NCBI GenBank assembly: GCA_022432975.1
Contig: CM039504.1
Location: 3,073,459 to 3,137,458, forward strand
Length of the DNA: 64,000 bases
Direction: 5' to 3'
Source: Begonia masoniana
Lineage: Eukaryota; Streptophyta; Magnoliopsida; Cucurbitales; Begoniaceae
Part shown: one piece after another, positions 55,817 to 64,000 of the stretch
Layout of the letters: every line of letters starts with the position of its first letter
Numbering within the stretch: the stretch's first letter is position 1
Made by a program: the position numbers and the translations under genes
Notes under the pieces: model-generated
Told to the model about the DNA's origin: nothing
The model's input: only the letters and a program-made list of their open reading frames with translations
Databases searched by the model: none

Positions 55817-56291
55817 TTTTTCATTATTTTGAAAGAAACAGTAGATTTAGTTTGTTATGATTTCATTTTTGTTAGTATGAACTCGGCATTACTCGGAGTT
55901 TTATTTGGTAGATTTTCTTTCCACTTCTTTCATAGCTTTGCTTTCATTTATGATCATACTTGCACTATTGAAACAGCTCAACTTTCACCTAGTTGCCGGT
56001 TTGGGAGAGGTTATAGTAAGTTACGTTGTCTAAACTAGTGCTTGGTTGCTACTTAGATAATGTCACGTTTATTTATTTTGATTTTAGTTAACTCAAAAAC
56101 AAATTCATCTTCAATTGACCTATTTTTCATTAGTTTTTAGGAAAGAAAGCAATGAAAATCAAATAATAATAATTGATTCATTAATAACCAAATGAAATAA
56201 TCCCTTGTACAACTAATCTCGCGTTTCTATTTTCTATCAATTCATTAAAAAAGAAAAAAGAAAAAAATAGAATATTTGGTTCTTGGTGTCC
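55817..56291. other. Convergent 3' region
   Basis: 475 bp of AT-rich DNA between the Asterix stop and the stop of the unknown minus-strand gene. Holds both 3' UTRs; nothing else is visible. Confidence 0.5.
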
Positions 56292-59061
56292 TCATGAAAG
56301 GCTAACATGCATCTCGTCCCCAACTAGACCAAATATTTCATCCAATCTACAAATCCATAACGAAATGAGCAGATCATTAATCAATAATTTCAACACAGGA
56401 CTTTAAGTTACTCTGTTTTGGACTGATCATAAAGAAATTATATTTATGTAAATGGTACCTGTCAGTATTGATGTTCACCTCCGCCAGCCACGTCACAAGA
56501 TAAACCTGCAGCCAAAAACTCTCATTCTGAAAATGTCACTGGTGTAAAAATGCCTCAAAGCACAGAATCTTATGATTGATAAATAATAATTACATGGATG
56601 GTAGCTTGCTGAAAACAACTCAATTGAAAAGGAAAATCCCAAATAAGAGACACTAAGGTGATGCATTATAATAATCAGAAATGAATGCAATACCTGTAAA
56701 ATCTCCTGCTTTGGCTGCTGATTACTAGTTGTCGCAGGCTCATTGGCTTCGTAACCTTCCAATCTTGGATGTTGTAATGTACATGTTTCTTTGGAGTACA
56801 AGTTGCAAAAGAATAGATCATCAAATTCTCCTGGATAAACCTCATCTGACCAATTCAAGCTATGAACTGGTGATAATTCAGAATTTGTGGAAAGTATTTC
56901 CACTACAAGCAAGCGCTGTAAGCAAGGGAACAATAAAATCAACAAAGATAATTGAAAATAAGCAAAACCCAGAAGTAGAAAAATGCAAATAACCTTCAAA
57001 TTCAACTCCAATATAAACATGTGGACAAGCTCCTCGGCAACTTTCTCTGAGTATCATAAGCACAAAACAAATACTTAATGCCCGATGAAGTGAAGCATCA
57101 AAATGTCCACATATAGAGCTAATAAGCTAAAAGATCATTTTCAAAATGGTTAGACTTCTTTTTCAGGTTAATAAGTGGAGAAGCTTTGGAGAAATGACCT
57201 CAAGGCCGTAATACATCGTTACCGAGAATGAAATGAGCCGTTTTAAGAAATCATATGTTCTTAATTACTGATGATAAAAAAATGATCAATGTAAATGACG
57301 CACCAAAAAAAGCAATCTCCCAAAATCCAAAGACTGGAATGCCACCACCATCTCCAGGGTCACTGTCATTTTCAGAAAAGCTAGAAAACTGCACGAGTGT
57401 GCTGCCACTTGTCTCTTTAAGATAACATCTCATCAATTTACAAGTGTTTACCATACCAGATACAACATCCACCTGAATATAAGTTGTTGAAAATAAAAGA
57501 AAATGTCAACAGTATTATAATTTTTTCTCTCTTATTTATCTTCATACATTCTTGCTTTTCAAATGCTCAACAATTGTCTATCAAACTATTATTATCATTT
57601 TCTGGATGAAACATTGACAAAGTTTCACAGATTTTTACTCAATCGCTCCCAGAAACGAATCAATGAAAAAACCACTTTCTAACTTTATTGTTCGGCCCAA
57701 ATTTGTAAGGAATTATATTACAATAAAGTCCATTGACCTTGAGTTTTGACAGGATAGGAGAAAACAATTTTACTTTTATACATACCAGATTCTTGTATGA
57801 TGACAGCAATTTGCTTCTATACAGCTCCTGAAACAATATCGAATAATGAATTATACCTAAAAGCATGAACTCAATTAAATACAGATTGAAATTGAATCAG
57901 TAAATATGTAAACAATGAATAATATAAGTATACATTCTATAATCATCTTGAAAAAAGCATGAATATATCATACACTGCTAAAATACGACAAATAGATCAC
58001 ACAATCTAGAAACACTCAAATGCATGCCCAGATATAAGAAACAATCTCAAGTGTTGAATATGATAGTGAAATGAGGGTAAATAAGAAAACGAATTTCGTA
58101 GCACAATTGGTTGGTCAAGTAGGTGGGCATTTTCAGCCAAATTAACCAGTGAAATGAGAGACCAAAATAAGAAAACAATGCACAATGACTTGTCATGGTT
58201 ACATCACTTAAAACCTCGATATCCACTCGGTCAGAAACTCAATGAACATTGCATCTAAAAACAAAGGCTGCCCAGACCTGCTGCTTAAATAATTTCCAGG
58301 AAGCTTTTTCTCGAATGCCAGGCATATCACTTAGAGCACCCAATTCCATTGAAGGAACATATCTGATGCATAACATACAGAACCCATACGTAAGCTCAAA
58401 AAAGAAAGGATTTAAAAATAAATAAATAAATACTCTGTTTGGAAATTAACAAGGGCTTGAAAGTAATATACAGGATCAAACAAAACCAATAATCACCCAA
58501 TAAAGAACCTTTTTTACAAAGTCATACAAAGTCAGAATTAGAAATCAACAAAGATTGTTCTACCTTTGAGATAGACATGCATTGACGAACGAGGTAGCAT
58601 GCGATCTCCCATTAGCAGAAAAAGAAGCCCATTTTTGTCTGTACGAAGCTAGCTTTGACCACTGGTTTCTAAGGTTTCTTTGAGCAGATGTCCTCCATAA
58701 CCTTAACACTGACGATGGTAGCGGTGAAGAGACAGAGCTACTGTTTCGGGGTTTCAAATCAGACCCTTTTGAAGAAGAAGGGGTCGACATTGTTTTATCT
58801 AAAACATACAATCCAAGAAATAAGTTAGTATAGTTAGAAATACTTAAACTTTCTGTAACATTCGAGTTTGCAAGACTATGTTGTTCCAATTTTGAACTGC
58901 TTACCAGAATTATCGCTTTGCAGTCTAATCCCGCATGGCAGCTTTGACATGTCATCGCACACTTCATTTGGTGGGCTAGATCGGTTTTTCAACCCCAATT
59001 CCAGTAGTGAAGATGTGATGCTGCCAATAAAGGATTGACTAATATCTACTGAAGCATCCAT
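56292..59061 (-). CDS. Unknown plant protein, nine exons
   Basis: Exons on the minus strand: 58905-59061, 58564-58798, 58278-58362, 57786-57827, 57304-57472, 56994-57046, 56694-56915, 56459-56505 and 56292-56346. Every junction is GT-AG and in phase, giving 354 residues, so this is a real gene although I do not recognise the family. The N-terminal 85 residues are Ser/Pro-rich and polar. A basic/aromatic segment follows (LRLWRTSAQRNLRNQWSKLA), then ELGALSDMPGIREKASWKLF. An acidic/Gly stretch (SENDSDPGDGGG) precedes a helical region with EKVAEELVHMFILEL, and the end is compact (YLVTWLAEVNINTDR, LDEIFGLVGDEMHV). No signal peptide, membrane segment or known catalytic motif is visible. Start: the ATG at 59061 is the first in frame after an upstream stop. 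It lies about 300 bp from a hAT-like insertion in its promoter. Confidence 0.85.
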
Positions 59062-59356
59062 GCATGGGAATTGTGGCCTTTGCACAATCAATTCCAAAAC
59101 CAGTAGCGAGGGGGTCTGCTAGGAGTTCTGATAAAGGACTGACTCAGGAAACAAAGACAACAAAAGCTAGTGGAAGTATAAATAGTGAAGATACTTCAAA
59201 GGCACGGCGGAAGAGAAGGAGAGAGTCGGACCTGCGAGTAGGAGACAACCTGAGGTCCTGAACCAGGAGGCGGGTTTTAGAGGGTTTTGGGTTTCTATTT
59301 CCAGGTCTTTTACAAAACTATCCCCAGCCCACCTAGCAAATTACAGCACTCAACAA
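59062..59356 (-). promoter_or_regulatory. Proximal promoter/5' UTR of the unknown gene
   Basis: The only gene-proximal sequence between the start codon and a transposon insertion at 59357. It is GC-richer than the flanks. No clear TATA box was found. The coding-strand reading frame upstream of the ATG is closed by TAG about 60 bp upstream. Confidence 0.4.
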
Positions 59357-60442
59357 TGAGTGTACGTGGTCCGGTCCGGTCCGGTTTTGAGAAAAATTAG
59401 GACTGGACCAATAATATTCGGTTTTTGATTTTGAGGACCGGTACCATCAAAAAAAATTTTAAGGACCAGACCAGAACCGGACCAGAATTTCGGTTTCGGT
59501 TCTGGTCCGGTTCTGGTTTTCCCATAAAAAAATTCCACATATTTCATAATTACGACTTACCAGTTAACCTATCAGGACGAGGGGGACTCAAGAAAGACAT
59601 TGAGAATTTAATGAACAACCCACTAAAAAATTTAATGCTGTAAATTTCAGAGATGATGAATTACTGATCATCATGAAAATTTTGTTGCTTTTCAACAAAA
59701 TAAAATAGAAGAGCAAAACAAAAACAGAACCAACAGAACAGCAACAAAAACAGCAAAGACACTGAAACATCCGGGCCAAAACAGAATGAACAACTGCAAA
59801 AACAACTAAATCATCACAAAACAGCAACAAAAAGAGCAAAACGAAATTACATTATACTGGAAAACTAACACAAACAAATGCTCTCGGTCAAGTCCGAAGA
59901 GTCTCCCAAGAATAGAAGCACAGTGAACGTAAAATAGAGGTGGGTGCGAGGTGGGTGCGACGTGCGAGGAAATGAATAGCTGTTGTTGATACTTACTCAG
60001 AGTCCAGAGAGCTCCGGTTCAGATTGAAGGCGTCGGCGTCGGCTGAGAGAGAAGATTGACGTTGAACTACAGATTGAAGGCTTCGGGCCTTCGGCTTCGG
60101 CTTCGGCTTTGGCGACGGCGACGGCGAGTGCGAGACAGCTCTCCTCTCTGGCTCTCCCCCCTCTGATTTTTCGACTTCGATCCAGAGCTTTCGAGTTTCG
60201 ACAGAAACAAAAAAGCTAGGTTCAATTTCTGCAGATTTTTCATTTTCTTCCCCTCTTATGTGGTCTGGTTCGGTTTTTCGGGTTTTTGTCAATAAACCCG
60301 AAAACCGAACCGAATATTTCGGTTCTGCTTAAGCAGAACCGAAATTTATTTTTTAAAAAACAAAAAACGACCAAACCGGACCAAATAGGTCGGTTCTGGT
60401 CCGGTCCGTCGGTCCGGGTCGGATTTGTACACCCCTCAACAT
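59349..60442. mobile_element. Non-autonomous hAT-like transposon (about 1.08 kb)
   Basis: The element spans 59357-60434. Its ends resemble each other in inverted orientation: TGAGTGTACG on the left, and TGTACACCC on the right read inward, followed by subterminal clusters of GGTCCGGT/ACCGGACC and GGTTCTGGT motifs. CTCAACAA (59349-59356) and CTCAACAT (60435-60442) flank it and match at 7 of 8 bases, fitting the 8-bp target duplication of hAT elements. Short CCGG-rich subterminal repeats are what hAT transposases recognise. There is no transposase; an open minus-strand frame (59993-60292) inside is low-complexity. It inserted into the promoter of the unknown gene. Confidence 0.7.
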
Positions 60443-60446
60443 TTAT

Positions 60447-60537
60447 TAAATATTAAGATAATAATTTTCATAATTACTTCCAATCTTGTGCGACAACTCA
60501 GCGATTTTCATTCATCAATATCAGCTATATCATTTTG
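60447..60537. repeat. Flanking direct repeat, left copy
   Basis: About 90 bp (TAAATATTAAG ... ATCAATATCAG) repeated in the same orientation at 61747-61836 with few differences. The two copies bracket the long-inverted-repeat element. Confidence 0.85.
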
Positions 60538-60858
60538 GGTATAAACCAAAAATAAACCCTAAACTATGACATTTTTTTTTAAATAAACCCTAAACTATAA
60601 ACTTCAATCACCAAAATCTTAAATTATGAAAATTTAACAAAATTAACTTTGTTGAGGGATCGATCAACTCTCAGTCACTGTTTATGACTAGGACAGAGGA
60701 CCGATGTTAAAAGAATAGGGGGTCGTTCTGTCCAGTGCCTGGGCCGGGCTGGGGACGGTCTGGTTCGGTCTTGTTCTGAGTCCGGACCAAAACCAGACTG
60801 AGACTATTTGGTCCCAGAACCGGGACTGGACTGAAACCGTCCCGGTTCCTACCACCAA

Positions 60859-60859
60859 A

Positions 60860-60882
<23 letters not shown>
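60859..60882. repeat. (AT)n microsatellite
   Basis: A 24-bp AT run followed by a T run, within the foldback element. Confidence 0.9.
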
Positions 60883-60890
<8 letters not shown>

Positions 60891-60976
60891 TTTAATTTTA
60901 AAAAAATTATTTAAATGTACAGCAGAATTTCAACCAAAATGCAGCTGCCTCTACAGCTTCACGACAAAAAACCACC

Positions 60977-61270
60977 TACAGTGAGCAGTGAGTTACGCAT
61001 ACAGTGAGGGTTTCGGCGAGGTGAGCAGTGACCAGCGACCACCGTGGGCGAGCAGGCGAGCACAAGGAGGTCACCGAGCAGAGCGCGAGACGAGCGAGAG
61101 CGCAGGCGAAAGTGCGAGCGAGACTGGGAGCGCGAGCGAGAGTCACCGTCTCACTGGGCGAGCAGTGCGAGCGAGAGAGTGCGAACTGCGAGCGAAAGCA
61201 GGACTGCGGGAGAGAGACTGAGACGAGAGAGCGCGAGCAGACGAAAGTTACGGCCAGGGGTTCTGTAAAC
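60977..61270. repeat. GCGAG-rich, purine-skewed degenerate tract
   Basis: About 290 bp in which GCGAG, GAGCG and GCGAGA recur irregularly, giving strong G+A skew and many CpG sites against an AT-rich background. Several overlapping open frames exist because TAA/TGA/TAG are rare in it, but they encode only Arg/Glu/Ser/Ala low-complexity sequence and are not supported genes. Confidence 0.75.
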
Positions 61271-61430
61271 CCTTCAGCAAAATTTTAAAAATATAATGGA
61301 ACTCGGTCTGGTCCACGGTTCTTTCGGGACAGTGGACCGGACCGAGTCCCGCGGAAAATAGTGAAATGGACCAGAACCGGACCAACAAGCTGGGATTCCT
61401 GGCCATATGGTGGCAGAGACCACTCTAATT

Positions 61431-61459
61431 CTCAGCCCACGTGCAACGCACGTGGAACG
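61431..61459. repeat. G-box containing direct repeat, copy 1
   Basis: CTCAGCCCACGTGCAAC followed by GCACGTGGAACG. It contains two CACGTG palindromes ten bases apart. A near-identical copy is at 61548-61576. Confidence 0.8.
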
Positions 61460-61547
61460 GGGATTCTTTGCCCTCCACCTCGACCCTTCCGTTCTCAACA
61501 TAGAGCATGCGAATGGGGGGTCGTTTTATGGGCGAGAATCCCCTATT

Positions 61548-61576
61548 CTCAGCCCACGTGTAACACACGTGGAACG
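61548..61576. repeat. G-box containing direct repeat, copy 2
   Basis: CTCAGCCCACGTGTAAC followed by ACACGTGGAACG, two substitutions from copy 1. Both CACGTG cores are intact. Confidence 0.8.
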
Positions 61577-61746
61577 AGGGGTTTCCATCCTCAACCTCCG
61601 TTCTTTTAAGATCGGCTCCCCGTTGTAGTCATAAACAGTGATCGGGAGGGTGATTGGCCACCCCGTTCTTTTAGTTGTTAAGATTTATAGTTTATAGTTT
61701 ATTTTAAAAAATATCCATAGTCTAGAGTTTATTTTGATTTTTACGC

Positions 61747-61836
61747 TAAATATTAAGATGACAATTTTCATAATTACTTTCAATCTTGTGCGATAACTCA
61801 AACGATTTTCATTCATCAATATCAGTTATATTATTT
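61747..61836. repeat. Flanking direct repeat, right copy
   Basis: Matches 60447-60537 in the same orientation. An ordinary target duplication would be far shorter, so this is a segmental duplication or the trace of two related insertions. Confidence 0.85.
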
Positions 61837-62133
61837 TCATAATTTATTTCTACTAATACATAAACAATAATATTGTAGTATTAAAAGGTAAAATTAAAAA
61901 AAAAAAAAAAACTACTTCTGACTTTTTAAATTTGTTAAATCAATTATTTAACATAGATTTTGATAAAAATTAATTGTAAAATTACTCTATGAAGAGAAAT
62001 AGAAACTGGTGCAACTGATATAGATATACTGTAAAATAATATATATAAACTTTGAAAAAAAAAAAGGAACAAACATATATAAATGGGTTTTTTAAAAAAA
62101 AAAACCTTAAGGTTTTGGTTTTTTTAAAAAAAA

Positions 62134-62993
62134 CCTTAAGTTTTACTGTTCAACGAAAAAAACCTCCAGGTTTCGAAAATAGGCGAAAAAAACCTTCTAG
62201 TCCGTACTGGGCATCGGGACCGGCCGGCCTCCCTTTTTTTTTTTACTAAATAAAATGTTAATTTAAAATAAATATCAAACGATATTCAATTTACTTGAAA
62301 TTTTTACCACATGTTTACCACATGTTTACCACATTATGGGAAGATCATGTGAAAAGTTTCGTGATTTTCTAACACTTGTACGATTTATTATAATTTTAGT
62401 TAATTCTTTTATAAAACCGTTATAATAAAACGTACAAGTGTTACAAAATTACGAAAATTCTCAGATTATCTTCCCATGATGTGGCGAACATGTGGTAAAA
62501 ATTTCAAGTAAATTGAATATCGTTTGATATTTGTTTAAAATTTATAAATTAATTTTAAAAAAATAATAAACGATATTCAATTTACTTGAATTAATTTTAA
62601 ACAAATATCAAACGATATTCAATTTATTTGAAATTTTTACCACATGTTCGCCACATCATGGGAAGATAATCTGAGAATTTTCGTAATTTTGTAACACTTG
62701 TACGTTTTATTATAACGGTTTTATAAAAGAATTAACTAAAATTATAATAAATCGTACAAGTGTTAGAAAATCACGAAACTTTTCACATGATCTTCCCATA
62801 ATGTGGTAAAAATTTCAAGTAAATTGAATATCGTTTAATATTTATTTTAAATTAACATTTTATTTAGTAAAAAAAAAAAGGTTGGACCGGCCGGCCTCTC
62901 CGTACAGGCCGATGCCCAGTCCGGACTAGAAGGTTTTTTTTCACCTATTTTCGAAACCTGGAGGTTTTTTTCGTTGAACATTAAAACTTAGGG
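62134..62993. repeat. Large inverted repeat built from palindromic units
   Basis: An 860-bp region that is nearly palindromic overall. CCTTAAGTTTTAC near 62134 mirrors sequence ending near 62993, and blocks such as GACCGGCCGGCCTC (near 62219) mirror GGACCGGCCGGCCT (near 62884). The centre is near 62565. Each arm contains its own smaller palindrome of about 240-260 bp (62271-62530 and 62605-62840). No coding sequence. Confidence 0.8.
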
Positions 62994-63143
62994 AAATTAC
63001 CGATTTCGACCTCGAAGTAACCGGTTTTTTCAATTCAAACCTTAAAGTAAAATTTTTCACGATTCAAACCTTGAAGTATGGAAAAAGTTACAAACAAACC
63101 TCGGCGGACGTCCTATTGACCGTCCTCTATTAATTTTGCCGTA

Positions 63144-63272
63144 GAACGGACGGTCTCTTAAAACAAGAGACAGTCCGTTCCACAGAACGGACGGTCTCTT
63201 GTTTCAAGAGACAGTCCGTTCTCTATTTTTGCCTAGAACGGACTGTTTCTTGAATCAAGAGACAGTCCGCTC
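63144..63272. repeat. Array of three perfect or near-perfect short hairpins
   Basis: Three tandem units, 63144-63180, 63185-63221 and 63236-63272, each of 37 bp. Each reads GAACGGACNGT.TCTT, a 5-7 base loop, then AAGAGACAGTCCG, so each forms a stem of about 15-16 bp. The stems are alike but loops differ (AAA, TTT and AAT centres). GACCGTCCTCT occurs on both sides (near 63118 and 63301). Similar to a degenerate hairpin satellite; function unknown. Confidence 0.9.
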
Positions 63273-63332
63273 ATAGAACGGACACACCTTGGACGGTGGT
63301 GACCGTCCTCTCTTTATAAATTAATTTTACAA

Positions 63333-64000
63333 AAATATCAAACAACATTGGATTTAATCGAAAATTTATCACATGTTCATTATAATATGGAAACATAATC
63401 AGGAAATTTTCATGATTTTATAACATTTGTATGATTTATTATAATTATTTTACGTATATTTTAAAAAATAATTCACTAAAATTACAATAATTCGTACAAG
63501 TGTTAGAAAATCACGAAACTTTCAGATTATCTTCTCATGATGTGGTGAATATGTGGTAAAAATTTTTAAGTAAATGAACGCTCTTTTACTGACCGATACT
63601 AAACGTATTGGATTTATTAAAACAAATATTTAAAATAGTAAACAATATTTTTTTAATAATCCAATATCGTTTAGTATCGTCAGGAAAGATCTTTCATTTA
63701 CTTAAAATTTTTTACCAATATTCACCACATCATGAGAAGATAATCTGAAAAGTTTCGTGATTTTCTAACACTTGTACGTTTATTATAATTTTAGTTAATT
63801 CTTTTTATAAAACCGTTATAATAAAACGTACAAGTGTTACACAATTACGACATTCTCAATTATCTTCCCATGATGTGGCGAACATGTGGTAAAAATTTCA
63901 AGTAAATTGAATATCGTTTGAGATTTGTTTAAAATTTAACATTCATTTTAAAAAAAAAATAATAAACGATATTCAATTTACTTGAATTAATTTTAAACAA
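63333..64000. repeat. Further copies of the palindromic repeat unit
   Basis: Two more palindromic units of the 62-kb type, 63333-63580 (diverged) and 63690-63922, and the start of another at about 63965 that runs off the window edge. Each shares the ends ATATCAAACGATATTC, the CACATCATG/CATGATGTG pair, and the inner ACACTTGTACG...CGTACAAGTGT arms. They look like MITE- or satellite-type units arranged in tandem. Confidence 0.75.

Larger units (their letters stand above)
60540..61746. mobile_element. Long-TIR foldback / Mutator-like element with no transposase
   Basis: The left (60540-60730) and right (61590-61746) ends are inverted copies at roughly 80% identity. Matching blocks include AATAAACCCTAAACTAT against its inverse and GTCACTGTTTATGACTA (60674-60690) against TAGTCATAAACAGTGAT (61626-61642). 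Long imperfect inverted ends with a non-coding, GC-rich interior suggest a non-autonomous MULE or foldback element. The interior has further CCGG-type subterminal motifs near 60740-60850 and 61300-61390, so another element may be nested inside. No transposase was seen. Confidence 0.6.

Noticed and set aside
58560..58967. Separate 135-codon gene
   Set aside because: It is exon 2 of the nine-exon gene extended into its upstream intron.
61028..61288. Arg/Glu-rich frames in the GCGAG tract
   Set aside because: Three overlapping frames are all open from base skew; no domain or conserved start.
63144..63272. CRISPR-like array
   Set aside because: Units are self-complementary hairpins without unique spacers, in a plant genome; not CRISPR.

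Overview
The window is nuclear DNA of a flowering plant, probably a eudicot. The genes have many small GT-AG introns, intergenic DNA is AT-rich, and the gene families (ZIFL transporter, MIZU-KUSSEI-1-like, plant BRCT protein, Ty1/copia elements) are land-plant ones. I cannot name the species. Gene models were built by reading splice sites and phase by eye; every multi-exon model except one junction closes in frame from ATG to stop.

Layout. 1-1370: 3' end of a decayed copia element (RT/RNase H with an in-frame TAG, then a 502-bp LTR). 3216-12878: a nearly intact, very young copia element on the minus strand, with two 2132-bp LTRs, 5-bp target duplication AACAC, PBS, gag-protease and pol. 13525-13800: a TRIM-like remnant. 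16434-19290 (+): choline/ethanolamine kinase. 20145-25850 (-): NADPH-dependent diflavin oxidoreductase (ATR3/TAH18/NDOR1 family). 28083-41806 (-): an 11-exon tandem-BRCT protein whose introns hold a foldback element, a solo-LTR-like block and two pure homopolymer runs of about 1.7 kb (T then A). 43018-49219 (+): ZIFL-type major facilitator with a suspicious junction between exons 11 and 12 and a CT-rich array flanked by a 250-bp duplication. 49635-50438 (-): MIZ1-like (DUF617) protein. 52023-53620 (+): broken copy of CFAP20/BUG22. 54346-55816 (+): Asterix/WDR83OS. 56292-59061 (-): nine-exon gene of unknown function. 59357-64000: transposon-derived DNA (hAT-like element, long-TIR foldback element, palindromic repeat units and a three-unit hairpin array).

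The genes do not form a pathway; they are ordinary, independently transcribed plant genes. Choline kinase and ATR3 converge, as do ZIFL and MIZ1-like, and Asterix and the unknown gene. The BRCT gene and ZIFL are divergent over about 1.2 kb, with an E2F-like site just upstream of the BRCT start.

Most worth following up: the paired T/A homopolymers (assembly artefact or extraordinary intronic structure), the palindromic arrays at 62-64 kb, the CFAP20 pseudogene, the recent copia insertion with its one-base frame offset, and the ZIFL exon 11/12 junction. I did not find a convincing undescribed multi-gene system; the novelty is structural.
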